Shown in pieces: positions 8,442-19,500 of a DNA stretch of 49,096 bases. The stretch is from Companilactobacillus crustorum JCM 15951 (GTDB taxonomy: Bacteria; Bacillota; Bacilli; Lactobacillales; Lactobacillaceae), in contig NZ_AZDB01000015.1 in the NCBI RefSeq assembly GCF_001434585.1, positions 1-49,096 of the forward strand, given 5' to 3'. Every line of letters starts with the position of its first letter. Positions within the stretch are counted from its first letter, which is position 1. The notes under the pieces were generated by a model, which was given only the letters and a program-made list of their open reading frames with translations, searched no databases and was not told where the DNA came from. The translations under genes and the position numbers were made by a program.

Positions 8442-10394
8442 ATGAAAAAAAGAAATGTTAAATGGACATTAATTATAGCTATGTTAACACTTTTGGCCGG
8501 CTGTCTTTTTACTGATACATTACATCGTGAAGTAAGAGCCGATGATGAAATTTCCGTTGAAGATATAAAACCATATAAAACTCCGACAGGAGACGTTAAA
8601 AAGTTCTTAGGTATTTGGATGACTTCTGGATATTCATTGCAGCCACAGGCTAATAATTATACTGTGGTTGATTCGCCAGTAACATTACGGACAGATCAAG
8701 CAAGATCTTTTGTGACGGCTCTTCTGACTTTTTCATCATGGGCTCACTATCAATGGTATGAAACAACTGATGGTAAAAAATGGACTAAAGTTAAAAATGG
8801 TGGAGATAAAAAGAATTTAACGGTAACGCCATCCGAAATTGGAACTAAGTACTATCAACAAATGACCTCTTGGTATATGGTTGTTTCAGCATTTTCACCA
8901 ACTGTTTATTCTAAGGTAGCTGCTGTTCATGCATTGGATAAACACGTTGCAGCAACAGACATTAAAGTTACAACTGACGATAATTATTTATATAATTATG
9001 ATTCAGAGATAACAACAACGACCACATATGCTCACGCTACAGTAACACCTAAGAATTTTACTGGTGATATTAAGTGGAGCATTGATAATACGGACCTAGC
9101 GACAATTGATGAAGATTCAGGATTGATAACAGCTAATGGACGGAATAAATCAGGAGTAGTTACGGTAACTGGTACGGCCATTAATAACGATGGTTCTTCA
9201 GTGAAAGATCAGACTGAAGTAACAATTGGTGGGGGCCTAGAAGATCAAACAGTTGATGCTGGAGATAAAGCCACTTTTAAATTGATGGGAAATATCGGTG
9301 AGTTTGATTCTGATGAAGATATAAATTACACGATTCGTTGGTTCAAAGAGGATCCAATAACACACGAGCAATCAGAAATTGAATTGGGAAATAATTCAAC
9401 GTCGCATACGACACCAGCTACAACCTTGGATGATGATGGAACACTAATTTTTGCCAATATCAAGGTAAAGGCTAATGGGAAAACGTATGAGTACGAGACT
9501 AATGAAGCAACTTTACACGTTAGACCAATAGGTGGTCCTGAAATAAGTCTGGAAGATACATTAACTAATAAGACTTATGACAGTGGCAGTGATAACAGTA
9601 ACAATTTATACGATGTTAATGAAGGCGATAATGTCATCTATAATACTAAAATCACCAACAACAGTACTGGCGGTAAATTAAAGAACGGAACTTACGTATT
9701 GCCGCTAAGAGCAGGAACAACTATCAATGGCATTACTTTAGATGGCAATGAAGTAAGCGACTCCGATTATGAAGTTAATCAAGACTCCAAAAACGGCGAG
9801 ATAACTTTGACAATTAAGAATCTTAATTTAGGTATTAACCAGAGTACTGATTTAGCAGTCGATACTAATGTAGGTTCAGTTTCTAAACGCGAAACATATA
9901 AGTCAATTGGTTATTTACAAGGAAACGATGATTCGGGCAGTTCTATTCAAAGAATTGGAACAGCTAGGACGATGAATTTAACTACAAACAAGTTGGAATA
10001 TAATATAAAAGATATCGATTACGGTACTATTAAACCAATTGGAAACGATGAGTTGATTTATCGTAAAACAGACGGCAGCAACATCATGGATGTTGACGAT
10101 ATGCGTCGGGATAAGACTCCTGTTGTTTTAACAGTTTCACAGGATAGCGATTTTGTTAATACAGAGGACAAACAAAGTGTCTTATCCGGACATTTGAAAT
10201 ACTTCGATGATGACTATGAACAAGATTTATTACTTGGTTCGGCGGTTGTAGCCCAAACTAATTCAGGACAGGAACTGGGTTCAGTTAAATGGAGATCTGA
10301 TCGTGGCGTTCTTTTGGAAATGAATAATAGTAAGGTAAATGCTGGTGGTAAATATGAAACTAAGTTGAATTGGCAATTTACTGATAGTGTCTAA
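8442..10394 (+). CDS. secreted Ig-like/WxL-like surface protein
   Basis: This is an exported protein of 650 residues. The ATG at 8442 is preferred because GAAAGGGG lies upstream; the earlier frame at 8412 overlaps that site. The N-terminus is MKKRNVKW plus a hydrophobic core ending LLAGC, which fits a lipobox. A VRA/DD signal peptidase I site follows, so the processing route is ambiguous. Residues 165-262 resemble a bacterial Ig-like (Big_2) domain (VTPKNFTGDIKWSI ... LITANG). The last 135 residues resemble a WxL cell-wall-binding domain: DYGTIKPIG, a VDDMRRDKTPV segment and a final KLNWQF in place of the usual W-x-L. TATAAT lies at 8402-8407. It sits alone, followed by its own terminator. 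A ligand is not evident. Confidence 0.75.
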   Translation: MKKRNVKWTLIIAMLTLLAGCLFTDTLHREVRADDEISVEDIKPYKTPTGDVKKFLGIWMTSGYSLQPQANNYTVVDSPVTLRTDQARSFVTALLTFSSWAHYQWYETTDGKKWTKVKNGGDKKNLTVTPSEIGTKYYQQMTSWYMVVSAFSPTVYSKVAAVHALDKHVAATDIKVTTDDNYLYNYDSEITTTTTYAHATVTPKNFTGDIKWSIDNTDLATIDEDSGLITANGRNKSGVVTVTGTAINNDGSSVKDQTEVTIGGGLEDQTVDAGDKATFKLMGNIGEFDSDEDINYTIRWFKEDPITHEQSEIELGNNSTSHTTPATTLDDDGTLIFANIKVKANGKTYEYETNEATLHVRPIGGPEISLEDTLTNKTYDSGSDNSNNLYDVNEGDNVIYNTKITNNSTGGKLKNGTYVLPLRAGTTINGITLDGNEVSDSDYEVNQDSKNGEITLTIKNLNLGINQSTDLAVDTNVGSVSKRETYKSIGYLQGNDDSGSSIQRIGTARTMNLTTNKLEYNIKDIDYGTIKPIGNDELIYRKTDGSNIMDVDDMRRDKTPVVLTVSQDSDFVNTEDKQSVLSGHLKYFDDDYEQDLLLGSAVVAQTNSGQELGSVKWRSDRGVLLEMNNSKVNAGGKYETKLNWQFTDSV

Positions 10395-10399
10395 AAATA

Positions 10400-10442
10400 A
10401 AAAGAGGAATCATGATTTTAAATAATCGTGATTCTTTTTTTA
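10400..10442 (+). terminator. terminator of the WxL-like gene
   Basis: GAATCATGA pairs with TCGTGATTC (one wobble) around a ten-base loop, followed by a run of T. Confidence 0.85.
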
Positions 10443-10530
10443 TACAAAAATGTATAGCCCCTTATTTTGGTCAAAATCACTTTAATCAAATATAATTAAG
10501 ATAATTTAATCATAAGGGTGGGTGAAATTA

Positions 10531-11094
10531 ATGAAAAAGTACTTATTGGGGTTAAGTATGATCCTACTGATGGGAGGAATAGTCGTTGGTTGCTCATCGA
10601 CTAACAATATGACCGATAATTCTGAAAAGTCATCAGCTACTAAAGTTTTAAAGGACAGTACTAAGATAACGACCAATGAGGCAGTTGAAATTTATCAAAA
10701 GACATTTCCTAATACTGATGTTGTATCAATAGAATTAGAGAAAAGTCTTGGCAAGCCAGTTTATACAATTATTGGCGGTGATAAAACGACTGAATATCAA
10801 TTGGATATTAATGCTGTCAGCAAAAAAATCAAACAAAAGTCTGAAGAGCCTTTAGATGAAGATGATATGAATGATTCGCAAACTAAAAAATTAGATTTGG
10901 ACAATGTAATTAGTTTAGAAAAGGCTGCTAGAATTGCCGAAAAAGCTGCCAAAGACGGTCAGAGTACTGATTTCAAGTTGGAAAAAGATGATGGCATAGC
11001 TATTTGGGAAGTAAGAGTAAAGTCAGATCAATCTGACAAAGAAATTAAAATTAATGCTCAAAAAGGCACTATTATAAAAATCGAAAATGAATAA
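10531..11094 (+). CDS. PepSY-domain lipoprotein
   Basis: This is a membrane-anchored lipoprotein of 187 residues. The ATG at 10531 follows AAGGGTGGG; an upstream GTG at 10522 would overlap that site. The signal peptide ends in a VVGC lipobox, and the mature part starts CSSTNN with a Ser/Asp/Lys-rich linker. Two PepSY repeats follow at about 47-100 and 120-187. Each has the TNEAVEI or SLEKAARI helix followed by beta strands and a final INA.(S/K)..I motif. PepSY domains are found in peptidase propeptides and in extracytoplasmic regulators of proteolysis. The role here is unknown. It stands alone and ends at a strong terminator shared with clpE. Confidence 0.8.
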   Translation: MKKYLLGLSMILLMGGIVVGCSSTNNMTDNSEKSSATKVLKDSTKITTNEAVEIYQKTFPNTDVVSIELEKSLGKPVYTIIGGDKTTEYQLDINAVSKKIKQKSEEPLDEDDMNDSQTKKLDLDNVISLEKAARIAEKAAKDGQSTDFKLEKDDGIAIWEVRVKSDQSDKEIKINAQKGTIIKIENE

Positions 11095-11096
11095 AG

Positions 11097-11140
11097 CAAA
11101 AAAAATAACGATAACTCATTGGGAGTTATCGTTATTTTTA
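11097..11140. terminator. bidirectional terminator between the PepSY gene and clpE
   Basis: AATAACGATAACTC (11104-11117) pairs perfectly with 11122-11135. A-rich and T-rich flanks let it work for the plus-strand lipoprotein and the minus-strand clpE. Confidence 0.9.
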
Positions 11141-11149
11141 TCAGCACCA

Positions 11150-13351
11150 CTAATTATTTTCGGTATCAGGTGCACTATACTTAGAAATTTTAATTTCATC
11201 TTTGTCTAAATGAGCTTCTAGCTGCTTATCCTTAGGATGATCCAAGAAGTAATCAGCTACTTTATCTTCAATTTGTTCTTCAATTACACGACGAAGTGGA
11301 CGGGCACCCATCTTAGGGTTGTAGCCCAAATCGACTAATTTGTCCTTAGCATCCTTGGTTACATGAATGCTTAGACCTTGATCGGAAATCATCTTGTTGG
11401 TATCATCTAGCATTAAATCAACAATCTTGAGTAAGTTAGCCTTAGTCAAAGAGTTGAATTCAACAATACCGTCAAAACGATTTAAGAATTCAGGTTTAAA
11501 GAATTCAGATAAGCGATTCATAACTGAATTAGTTGTTCCACTAGCTTCGGCACCAAAACCAACATTAGCTTCTTGCATGCCTTGTCCAGCGTTAGAAGTC
11601 ATGATGATGATAGTATCCTTGAAACTAACTGTTCTCCCTTGAGAATCCGTTAAACGGCCGTCATCGAGAATTTGCAAGAACATGTGCATTACATCTGGGT
11701 GGGCTTTTTCAATTTCATCAAGTAAGATCAAACTATATGGATTACGACGAACCTGTTCAGTTAATTGTCCAGCTTCTTCATAACCAACATACCCTGGAGG
11801 CGAACCAATCAACTTAGAAACTGAATGCTTTTCCATGTACTCAGACATATCGAATCTAATCATTGAATCTTCAGAACCAAATAACTCACGAGCTAGTTGT
11901 TTAGCAAGCTCAGTCTTACCAACACCAGTAGGTCCTACGAATAGGAAAGAACCAATGGGACGACCAGACTTATTAAATCCAATACGGTTACGACGAATGG
12001 CTCTAGCTACATCGCTGACAGCCTTATCTTGCCCAATGATGTGACCCTTCAAATCAGATTCTAAGTTCTTCAATTGAGCTTGTTCATTTGATTGAAGTTC
12101 ACCAACAGGAATGTTAGTTTTTTCTTCAATGATCTTTTCAATTTCTTTATCAGTTACGATATTTTGACCAGCAGGTTCATCTTTGTTACTATCTTTCATA
12201 TTTTGGAACTTAGTAACTTGATCACGGTAGTAAGCGGCCTTTTCGTAATCTTCGTTACGAAGAGCAGCTTGTTTTTGAACTTCCGCATCGGAAATCTTAT
12301 TATCTAAGTCAGCTATATCGACATGATTGATTTGAAGATTCTTCTTAGAACCAGCTTCATCAATTAAATCGATAGCTTTGTCAGGTAAAAATCTATCTTG
12401 AATGTAACGAGCTGATAATTCAGCAGCAGCTTTAATAGCTTCATTAGAGTACTTTACATGATGATAGTCTTCATACTTAGGTTGAAGTCCCTTAAGGATT
12501 TGGATAGTTTCGTCAACAGTAGGTTCATTTACTTGAACTGGTTGCAAACGACGTTCCAAAGCTGAATCCTTTTCAATTGTTCGATATTCATTTAATGTTG
12601 TAGCTCCGACAAGTTGAAGTTCGCCACGGGCTAGGGCAGGTTTCAAAACGTTACCGGCATCCATACCACCTTCAGCATTACCAGCACCGACAATTTCATG
12701 AATTTCATCGATGAAAAGAATAATATCCTTACTTTTTTGTAGTTCATTGATAAGTTGTTGCATTCTTTGTTCGAATTGACCACGAACACCAGTACCTTGA
12801 ACTAGAGAAACAACATCCAAACGTACTACACGTTTATGTTGCAATTTCTCAGGTACGTCGCCGTCAACGATCTTTTGAGCAAGACCTTCAACAACAGCTG
12901 TTTTACCAACACCTGCTTCACCAATTAAAACAGGGTTATTTTTTGTTCTTCTATTTAATATTTCAATTACTCGATCAATTTCCTTGTCACGACCAATTAC
13001 AGGATCGATTTGACCCTTTTTTGCAAGAGCAGTAAGATCGACACCATATTGATCTAAGACTCCGTTACCTCTAGGTCTACGGCCATTTTCGCCGCCATTG
13101 CCTGTTTGAGTTTGGGGACCTTGTTGCTCGAAAGCATTAGGTTGTTGTGCGCCATTGATGGCGTTGAACAAGTCTTCAAAACTAGAAAATCCACCATTTG
13201 GATTTTGTGCCATATTATTCATACCTTCGTTAGCTTGATTTCTTAACTTTTGATAACAGTCTTGGCAGAGATTAATTTCTGTTCGTTGACCATTAACACT
13301 TGTATACAAATGAATTGTTGCTTCATTCTTATGACAATTCTGACATAACAT
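11150..13351 (-). CDS. clpE: ATP-dependent Clp protease ATP-binding subunit ClpE
   Basis: ClpE is a Hsp100 unfoldase that feeds proteins to ClpP. The N-terminal zinc finger has CQNC and CQDC pairs in the first 35 residues. A Gly/Asn/Gln-rich linker follows. The first AAA+ module has Walker A GEAGVGKT and Walker [11 protein letters not shown] central UVR-like helical stretch (around [21 protein letters not shown]) follows. The second module has GPTGVGKT, Walker [12 protein letters not shown] and the sensor region [10 protein letters not shown]. At about 733 residues the length is normal. The ATG at 13351 is favoured over a GTG at 13357 because AGGTGGG is then correctly spaced and other ClpE proteins start near M-x-C-x-x-C. 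The promoter overlaps a CIRCE element, pointing to HrcA control. Confidence 0.95.
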   Translation of the reverse strand: MLCQNCHKNEATIHLYTSVNGQRTEINLCQDCYQKLRNQANEGMNNMAQNPNGGFSSFEDLFNAINGAQQPNAFEQQGPQTQTGNGGENGRRPRGNGVLDQYGVDLTALAKKGQIDPVIGRDKEIDRVIEILNRRTKNNPVLIGEAGVGKTAVVEGLAQKIVDGDVPEKLQHKRVVRLDVVSLVQGTGVRGQFEQRMQQLINELQKSKDIILFIDEIHEIVGAGNAEGGMDAGNVLKPALARGELQLVGATTLNEYRTIEKDSALERRLQPVQVNEPTVDETIQILKGLQPKYEDYHHVKYSNEAIKAAAELSARYIQDRFLPDKAIDLIDEAGSKKNLQINHVDIADLDNKISDAEVQKQAALRNEDYEKAAYYRDQVTKFQNMKDSNKDEPAGQNIVTDKEIEKIIEEKTNIPVGELQSNEQAQLKNLESDLKGHIIGQDKAVSDVARAIRRNRIGFNKSGRPIGSFLFVGPTGVGKTELAKQLARELFGSEDSMIRFDMSEYMEKHSVSKLIGSPPGYVGYEEAGQLTEQVRRNPYSLILLDEIEKAHPDVMHMFLQILDDGRLTDSQGRTVSFKDTIIIMTSNAGQGMQEANVGFGAEASGTTNSVMNRLSEFFKPEFLNRFDGIVEFNSLTKANLLKIVDLMLDDTNKMISDQGLSIHVTKDAKDKLVDLGYNPKMGARPLRRVIEEQIEDKVADYFLDHPKDKQLEAHLDKDEIKISKYSAPDTENN

Positions 13352-13389
13352 TCGCACCCCACCTTTCCTTAATCACAGGATACAACGGT

Positions 13390-13425
13390 AGTATATAATT
13401 AGCACTCGACTAATGCAAGTGCTAA
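13390..13425 (-). promoter_or_regulatory. CIRCE element overlapping the clpE promoter
   Basis: TTAGCACTC (13399-13407), nine bases, then AAGTGCTAA (13417-13425) matches the HrcA operator with one mismatch. On the minus strand TTGCAT (13413-13418) and TATACT (13390-13395) are 17 bases apart, a good sigma-A promoter. HrcA bound at CIRCE would therefore cover the promoter. Confidence 0.85.
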
Positions 13426-13500
13426 GGCTTGGAAAGATAAATTTTTTCTTTTTTTAAATAGTAGAAAAAATATTTTTCAGGCTTGTATGAAAAAGTTTGA

Positions 13501-13517
13501 TAATATAAACGCTTTCA
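13501..13517 (+). promoter_or_regulatory. candidate -10 box and cre-like site of ptsHI
   Basis: TAATAT at 13501-13506 could be a -10 box. It overlaps ATATAAACGCTTTCA (13503-13517), which fits the 15-base cre consensus with one mismatch. AACGCT (13508-13513) can also pair with AGCGTT (13522-13527). A convincing -35 box is not seen. The remainder of 13426-13677 is an AT-rich leader without a gene. Confidence 0.35.
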
Positions 13518-13677
13518 GGCTCTAGCGTTGTAAGCGTTAAACAGCTTATCACAGTTGAGTTATCTTAACTTTTTTTGGACTAGACACTTGTGAAAAATCA
13601 AAGATAATGGTAAATTAATTAGTGAATATTTGTAGGTTTACTACAGAATTTTATAATTATATGGTGAGGTATTTATT

Positions 13678-13944
13678 ATGGAAAAGAAAGATTTTCACAT
13701 TATTGCAGAAACAGGAATCCACGCACGTCCAGCAACTATGCTAGTACAAACAGCAAGTAAATTTAGCTCAGACATCAATATTGAATTCTCTGGTAAATCA
13801 GTTAACTTGAAGTCAATCATGGGTGTTATGTCACTTGGTGTTGGCCAAGGTGCTGACGTTACAATTACTGCTGATGGTGACGATGCTGCTGATGCAGTTG
13901 CTGCTATTGCAGATACAATGACAAAAGAAGGTTTGGCAGAATAA
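13678..13944 (+). CDS. ptsH: phosphocarrier protein HPr
   Basis: HPr is the 88-residue phosphocarrier of the PEP:sugar phosphotransferase system. It passes phosphate from Enzyme I to EIIA proteins. His15 lies in the active site (GIHARPAT). Ser46 lies in the regulatory [12 protein letters not shown] segment phosphorylated by HPr kinase, which lets HPr act as CcpA corepressor. The length and motifs are standard. GGTGAGG is a few bases before the ATG. The stop codon overlaps the ptsI start, so the two genes are translationally coupled. A possible cre site precedes the gene. Codons are those of a highly expressed gene. Confidence 0.97.
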   Translation: MEKKDFHIIAETGIHARPATMLVQTASKFSSDINIEFSGKSVNLKSIMGVMSLGVGQGADVTITADGDDAADAVAAIADTMTKEGLAE

Positions 13945-15665
13945 TGGTTAAAACTATTAAAGGAATCGCAGCTAGTGATGGTATCGCTACTGCCGAAGCA
14001 TACCTTTTAGTTCAACCAGATTTATCTTTTACAAAGAAAAGTGTTTCAGATGCTGATTCAGAAGTCAGTCGTCTTAAAGATGCTATTTCAACATCAGATG
14101 ATGAGTTAACAAAAATCAGAGACATCGCTAAAGAGTCTCTTGGTGAAGAAGAAGCTCAAGTCTTCGATGCACATAAGATGATTTTGGCTGATCCAGAATT
14201 TACAGGTGCAGTTGAAAAAGAAGTTACAGATAATAAAGTAAATGCGGAACAAGCTTTGCACGATGTATCTGAAAACTTTATTTCTATTTTTGAAGGAATG
14301 ACAGATAACCCTTATATGCAAGAAAGAGCTGCCGATGTACGCGATGTTACAAAGCGTGTTATGGCTCACTTGCTAGGTGTTACACTTCCAAATCCAGCAT
14401 TGATCGACCATGATGTCGTTATCGTTGCTCATGATTTGACACCTAGTGATACAGCTCAATTGAACAGTTATGTTAAGGGCTTTGTTACTGATATCGGTGG
14501 TCGTACAGCCCACTCAGCTATTATGGCTCGTTCACTCGAACTACCAGCTGTTGTTGGTACTGATACAATTACAAAAGACGTTAAAGATGGCGACAAGGTT
14601 ATCATTGATGGTTTGAATGGTGCTGCTATTGTTGATCCTTCTGACGAAGATATCAAGAACTATACCCAAAAAGCAAAGGAATTTGCTGCTGAAAAAGCTG
14701 AATGGGAAAAACTAAAGGATGAACCAACAGTTACTGCTGATGGCAAGCACTTTGATGTTGCTGCTAATATCGGTACACCTGATGATTTACAAGGTGTTGT
14801 TGATAACGGTGCTGAAGGTATCGGTTTGTATCGTACAGAATTCTTGTACATGCAATCAGAAAGTCTTCCAACTGAAGAAGATCAATTCAAGGCTTACAAG
14901 AAAGTTCTTGAAGGTATGAAAGGTAAGGCTGTCGTTGTCCGTACTATGGATATCGGTGGTGATAAGCATCTTCCATACTTGCCACTTCCTGAAGAAATGA
15001 ACCCATTCTTAGGTTATCGTGCTATCCGTATCAGTTTGGATAGACAAGAAATCTTTAGAACTCAACTAAGAGCTTTGCTACGTGCATCTGCTTTTGGTAA
15101 CTTGCGTATCATGTTCCCAATGATCGGTACATTGCAAGAGTTCAGAGATGCTAAGAAGGTCTTTGAAGAAGAAAAGGCTAAGTTAGTTAAAGACGGCGTT
15201 AAGGTTTCCGACGACATTCAATTAGGAATGATGATGGAAGTTCCAGCTGCTGCTGTTCTTGCAGACCAATTTGCTAAAGAAGTTGACTTCTTCAGTATTG
15301 GTACTAACGATTTGATCCAATACACTATGGCTGCTGATCGTGGTAATGAACATGTTTCATACCTATATCAACCATACAACCCTTCAATTTTGAGATTGAT
15401 CAAGCATGTTATTGAATCAGCTCATAAAGAAGGCAAGTGGGCTGGTATGTGTGGTGAAGCTGCCGGTGATAACACAATGGTTCCATTGCTATTAAGCATG
15501 GGTCTTGACGAATATTCAATGAGTGCTACATCAGTACTTCGTGTAAGAAGTTTGATGAAGAAGTTGAGTACTAAAGATCTTGCTTCATTAGCTGACCGTG
15601 CTGTTAACGAATCAATCACTAACGAAGATAATAAGAAACTTGTTGAAGAATACTTGAACAAGTAA
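13944..15665 (+). CDS. ptsI: PEP-protein phosphotransferase Enzyme I
   Basis: Enzyme I (573 residues) takes phosphate from phosphoenolpyruvate and gives it to HPr. The N-terminal half holds the HPr-binding and swivelling domains with the phosphorylated His in [13 protein letters not shown] (about residue 188). The C-terminal TIM barrel binds PEP and magnesium: [26 protein letters not shown], and the [14 protein letters not shown] metal-binding segment. Catalytic Cys lies in GMCGEAAGD near residue 500. The ATG overlaps the ptsH stop by one base, forming a two-gene operon that ends in a terminator. It is cytoplasmic and complete. Confidence 0.97.
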   Translation: MVKTIKGIAASDGIATAEAYLLVQPDLSFTKKSVSDADSEVSRLKDAISTSDDELTKIRDIAKESLGEEEAQVFDAHKMILADPEFTGAVEKEVTDNKVNAEQALHDVSENFISIFEGMTDNPYMQERAADVRDVTKRVMAHLLGVTLPNPALIDHDVVIVAHDLTPSDTAQLNSYVKGFVTDIGGRTAHSAIMARSLELPAVVGTDTITKDVKDGDKVIIDGLNGAAIVDPSDEDIKNYTQKAKEFAAEKAEWEKLKDEPTVTADGKHFDVAANIGTPDDLQGVVDNGAEGIGLYRTEFLYMQSESLPTEEDQFKAYKKVLEGMKGKAVVVRTMDIGGDKHLPYLPLPEEMNPFLGYRAIRISLDRQEIFRTQLRALLRASAFGNLRIMFPMIGTLQEFRDAKKVFEEEKAKLVKDGVKVSDDIQLGMMMEVPAAAVLADQFAKEVDFFSIGTNDLIQYTMAADRGNEHVSYLYQPYNPSILRLIKHVIESAHKEGKWAGMCGEAAGDNTMVPLLLSMGLDEYSMSATSVLRVRSLMKKLSTKDLASLADRAVNESITNEDNKKLVEEYLNK

Positions 15666-15675
15666 TTCGAAAAAT

Positions 15676-15718
15676 ATAAAAAGAGACTTGCATTTTATGC
15701 AAGCCCCTTTTTTTTTCT
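15676..15718 (+). terminator. ptsHI terminator
   Basis: ACTTGCA pairs with TGCAAG(C/T) around a five-base loop, followed by nine T. On the other strand the same hairpin could serve the TetR gene, which ends at 15717. Confidence 0.8.
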
Positions 15719-16292
15719 AAAAATTTCCAGTTAAAAGATTAATTAAATATTTATCTGCCGTTTCTTTATCAGCATTTGGTTCTTCGAATAAGTACCATTC
15801 CAATAGGCCAATGATTAAGTCACTGTAAAATCTGGAAACTAATGGAGCCGGTAAGGCAACCGAATTTTTGTCAGCGTAGTTCTTGTAGACAATTATATTA
15901 GCTTCATGTTTAAGATAGCCTGACATATTGTGCCACAAATGAGAGTTGGAACCATCGGATTTTTTGATATTTGCTAATAAAGCTGGGTTTTCTTCGAAAA
16001 AATCTACCAATAAATTAAATATTTTGACGAGGTTATTTTTATTATGTTGAGTACTAGATATTTGATCCAAAATATTTTTACCAATATAAGACCAAAGATA
16101 TTCTAGTAAATCAAGCTTGTCATCAAAATAATTATAAAAGGTAGCTCGTGGATATTCACTCTTTTTACAAATATCATTAACAGTTATTCTATCAAAATCT
16201 TTTTCGCTTAAAGCATCAAACATGGCTACTCGAAAGGCTTTTAAAGTTCTTTTAGCTCCTAAAGTAAGGTGTTTGGTAACATCTATTTTCAT
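15717..16292 (-). CDS. TetR/AcrR family transcriptional regulator
   Basis: This is a 191-residue repressor. The N-terminal helix-turn-helix (residues 15-60) ends in the family signature ICKKSEYPRATFYNYFDDKLDLLEYLW. The C-terminal ligand domain is helical and not assignable to a known inducer. GGGGGA precedes the ATG at 16292. It is divergent from the MMPL exporter at 16514 with 221 bases between. This is the usual layout for a TetR repressor that controls the exporter and itself. The intergenic region holds an imperfect inverted repeat, TTAGACATTTT (16322-16332) against AAAAGTGTCTAA (16390-16401), which may be its operator. Confidence 0.9.
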   Translation of the reverse strand: MKIDVTKHLTLGAKRTLKAFRVAMFDALSEKDFDRITVNDICKKSEYPRATFYNYFDDKLDLLEYLWSYIGKNILDQISSTQHNKNNLVKIFNLLVDFFEENPALLANIKKSDGSNSHLWHNMSGYLKHEANIIVYKNYADKNSVALPAPLVSRFYSDLIIGLLEWYLFEEPNADKETADKYLINLLTGNF

Positions 16293-16513
16293 ATGTAATT
16301 CCCCCGAAACGATTAAACCTACTTAGACATTTTAGCATAATGTAAACGTTTGAATTAAAAAATAAATGTTTTAATTTTTGCAAATTTATAAAAGTGTCTA
16401 AATATAGGCTAATATATAAAAATTGTCTCTTGTATAAAATAAGGACTAATTTTACCATAAACAATGTATTTTCTGAAAGTTTATATATGATATTCATTTA
16501 AGGAGAAATTAAT

Positions 16514-19500
16514 ATGCGGAAATGGAAGAATAAATATGCTTCTGCATTAATTGGTTGGATAATTGTTGTCCTAGTTGCGATCATTGCGATGCCAAACGTA
16601 TCTCAATTGGTTAGAAACAAGGGTAATATAACTTTACCTGCCTATACTGAAAGTCAAAAAGCTTCCAATATTGAAAAGAAGGCTAATGGCAATAAATCAG
16701 TTCGAATCTATACAGTAGTTTTTAAAAATAATGGCAGCGGTAAGCTTACAGCCTCTCAATCGGATAAGATTGATGAAAAGTTAAATGAATTGAGTAATAA
16801 AAAATTACTCAAAATTAGTAAAGTTATGGGTCCTAGCGATAATGCTGAAACTAAAAAGCAATTGATTGCGAAGGATAAATCAACCCAATTAGCTCAAGTA
16901 ACGGTTAAAAAGAATAATTCAGTTGGTCAGCAGGTTAAGGAATTGCAAAAACAATTGAATATTTCTGGAATCAAAACTTATGTTACTGGTGCGGATGCTT
17001 TAAATGATGAATTTTCGACAGTAACCGAGAAGGGAATTCAAAAAACCGAAGTTATTGCAATTATCTTTATTTTTATTGTTTTGATTTTGGTATTCCGTTC
17101 ACCAATTGTTCCGTTAATTTCATTGTTGAATGTTGGAGTGGCATTTGTTACTTCACTCAGTATTGTAATGAACTTAGCGGAAAAAGTTGATTTTCCAATT
17201 TCAAACTTTACTCAAGTTTTCTTGGTCGTAGTTTTGTTTGGTATTGGAACGGATTATAATATTTTACTCTATAACTATTTCAAGGGAGCGTTAGCTCGGG
17301 GACTGTCAGCTAATGAAGCAGCACATGATGCTCAAAAGCATGGTGGTCGAACCATTCTCTACAGTGGGATTTCTGTTTTAATTGGATTTTCTGTTCTTTC
17401 ACTAGCTAAGTTTTCGTTCTATCAAAGTGCTGTCGGTGTTGCAATTGGTGTCTTAGTACTTTTGGCAGTTCTTTTAACGTTGAACATGTTCTTTATGCAG
17501 ACGTTAGGTAGTAAAATGTTTTGGCCTAGCAAGGTTACAGCAGGTCGTGGCAAAAGTAGAATTTGGTATGGTTTGTCACGAACAGCTTTGGCATACCCAG
17601 TGGTTATTTTAGGTATTATTGCTGTCTGTGCTGTACCATTTCTCGTTAATAGCAGCTCCACATTAAACTTTAATAATGCTGATGAAGTACCTGACACATA
17701 CCAGGCTAAAAAAGGTTATGAAGTTATTCAGGATCACTTTAGTAAGGGAATGTCGGCTCCAGCAACGGTTTATATCGAAGGTAGTTCTAAGATGACTACT
17801 CAAGCTAAGTTGGCTGCTATTGATGATTTAACAAATTACTTAAAGAAAGAACCTGGTGTTAAAACAGTAACTTCAGCTACACAACCAGGTGGCAGCAAAA
17901 TTAAAAATATGTATTTGAAAGACCAATTAGTAAGTATTACTAATGGCTTGAATACATCAACTAAAGGATTAGAAAAGATAAAATCTGGTTTAACTTCAGC
18001 TAGTTCGCAATTACAGAGTGCTAATATCAGCAGCAGTACAGCTCAGGTTCAAGAGTTAGCTGATGGTACTAGTCAGTTACAAGCTGGAGCCCAACAGTTG
18101 TCTAGTGGAATTGATGAGTATACTTCAGGCGTTTCAAGTGTCAATAGTGGTTTGCAAAGTGCTAATAGTCAGTTGCCTACTTTGACTAGTGGTGTTTCTA
18201 CCTTATCAAGCAGTTCTAGTCAATTGGCTTCAGGCATGGCACAATTGCAATCACAAGTCAGTTCTTTATCATCGCAAGCTAGTCAATTATTAGCTTTGAT
18301 GCAAAGTTCTGGTCAAGATACAACTAATGCAGCTAATAGTATTAGTCAATTGCAAAGTTCAATCAGTCAATTGAGTGCCGGTTCTGCAGCTGTTTCTTCA
18401 GGTATGACGCAGCTACAAAATCAAATTCCAACTTTGACATCGGGTGTATCAACTTTGGCTAGTGGAACTAATACTTTGAATAATTCAAGTGCTACCTTAA
18501 CATCTGGTGGTCAAAGCGTTGCTAGTGGTGCTACAACAGTCAATACTGGTGTTCAACAGATGAATACGCAGTTGAAACAAATGAGTTCTGAAGTAACTCA
18601 ATTGGAATCTGGTTTGTCATCGGCGAGTGATGGCTTAGATAGTCTAGCAGCAGGTAATGCAACGATGAAGACGTATCTTGATGGTTTGCGTAAATCATAC
18701 GTTGGCGATACATTCTATTTACCAAAATCTACTATCAAGAGTAAAACTTTCAAGCCAGCCCTTGATGCTTATATGAGTAAGGATCGCAAGATTGCTGAAT
18801 TAACAATTGTCTTTAAGAATGATCCAAATAATGAAACGACTTCGAAACAATTGAAGACAATTCAAAGCGATATGAAGTCTAACTTAAAGCATGGTGCATT
18901 GAAAGATGCTAAGGTTGCTGTTGGTGGTCAAACTTCTCAGAACAATGATTTGAGAACTTTGGCTAACGGTGACTTTGGTAGAACAGCCTTAATTATGACA
19001 ATAGGTATTGGAATTGCCCTAATTGTTGTAACGGAATCAATTTTGCAGCCAATGACCATTATTGGTACTTTGCTTTTGGCATATGAAATGGCGCTAGGTT
19101 TGACAAGAATCTTCTCGAAGTTTGTCCTTGGAGATAATTTGTTAAGTTGGAATACGCCGTTCTTTACATTTATTATGTTGATGGCATTGGGAGTCGATTA
19201 CAGTATCTTCTTAATGGTTAGATTTAAGGATGAACCAATGCCTGATTTGAAGGATAGGATGCTTAATGCTGCTACAGCTATTGGAACAGTGGTCATTTCC
19301 GCGGCTATTATTTTAAGTGGTACCTTTGCAGCCTTGATGCCATCTGGTGTTACAACTTTAATTCAAGTTGCTTTAGGTGTGATCTTTGGATTAATCATTT
19401 TGGTTATATTCTTGCCATTGACCTTATCATCACTGATAAGCTTAACTATGTGGCATGAGAATCGGATGAATCACGTTAAGACAAATAAGAAAACTAAGTC

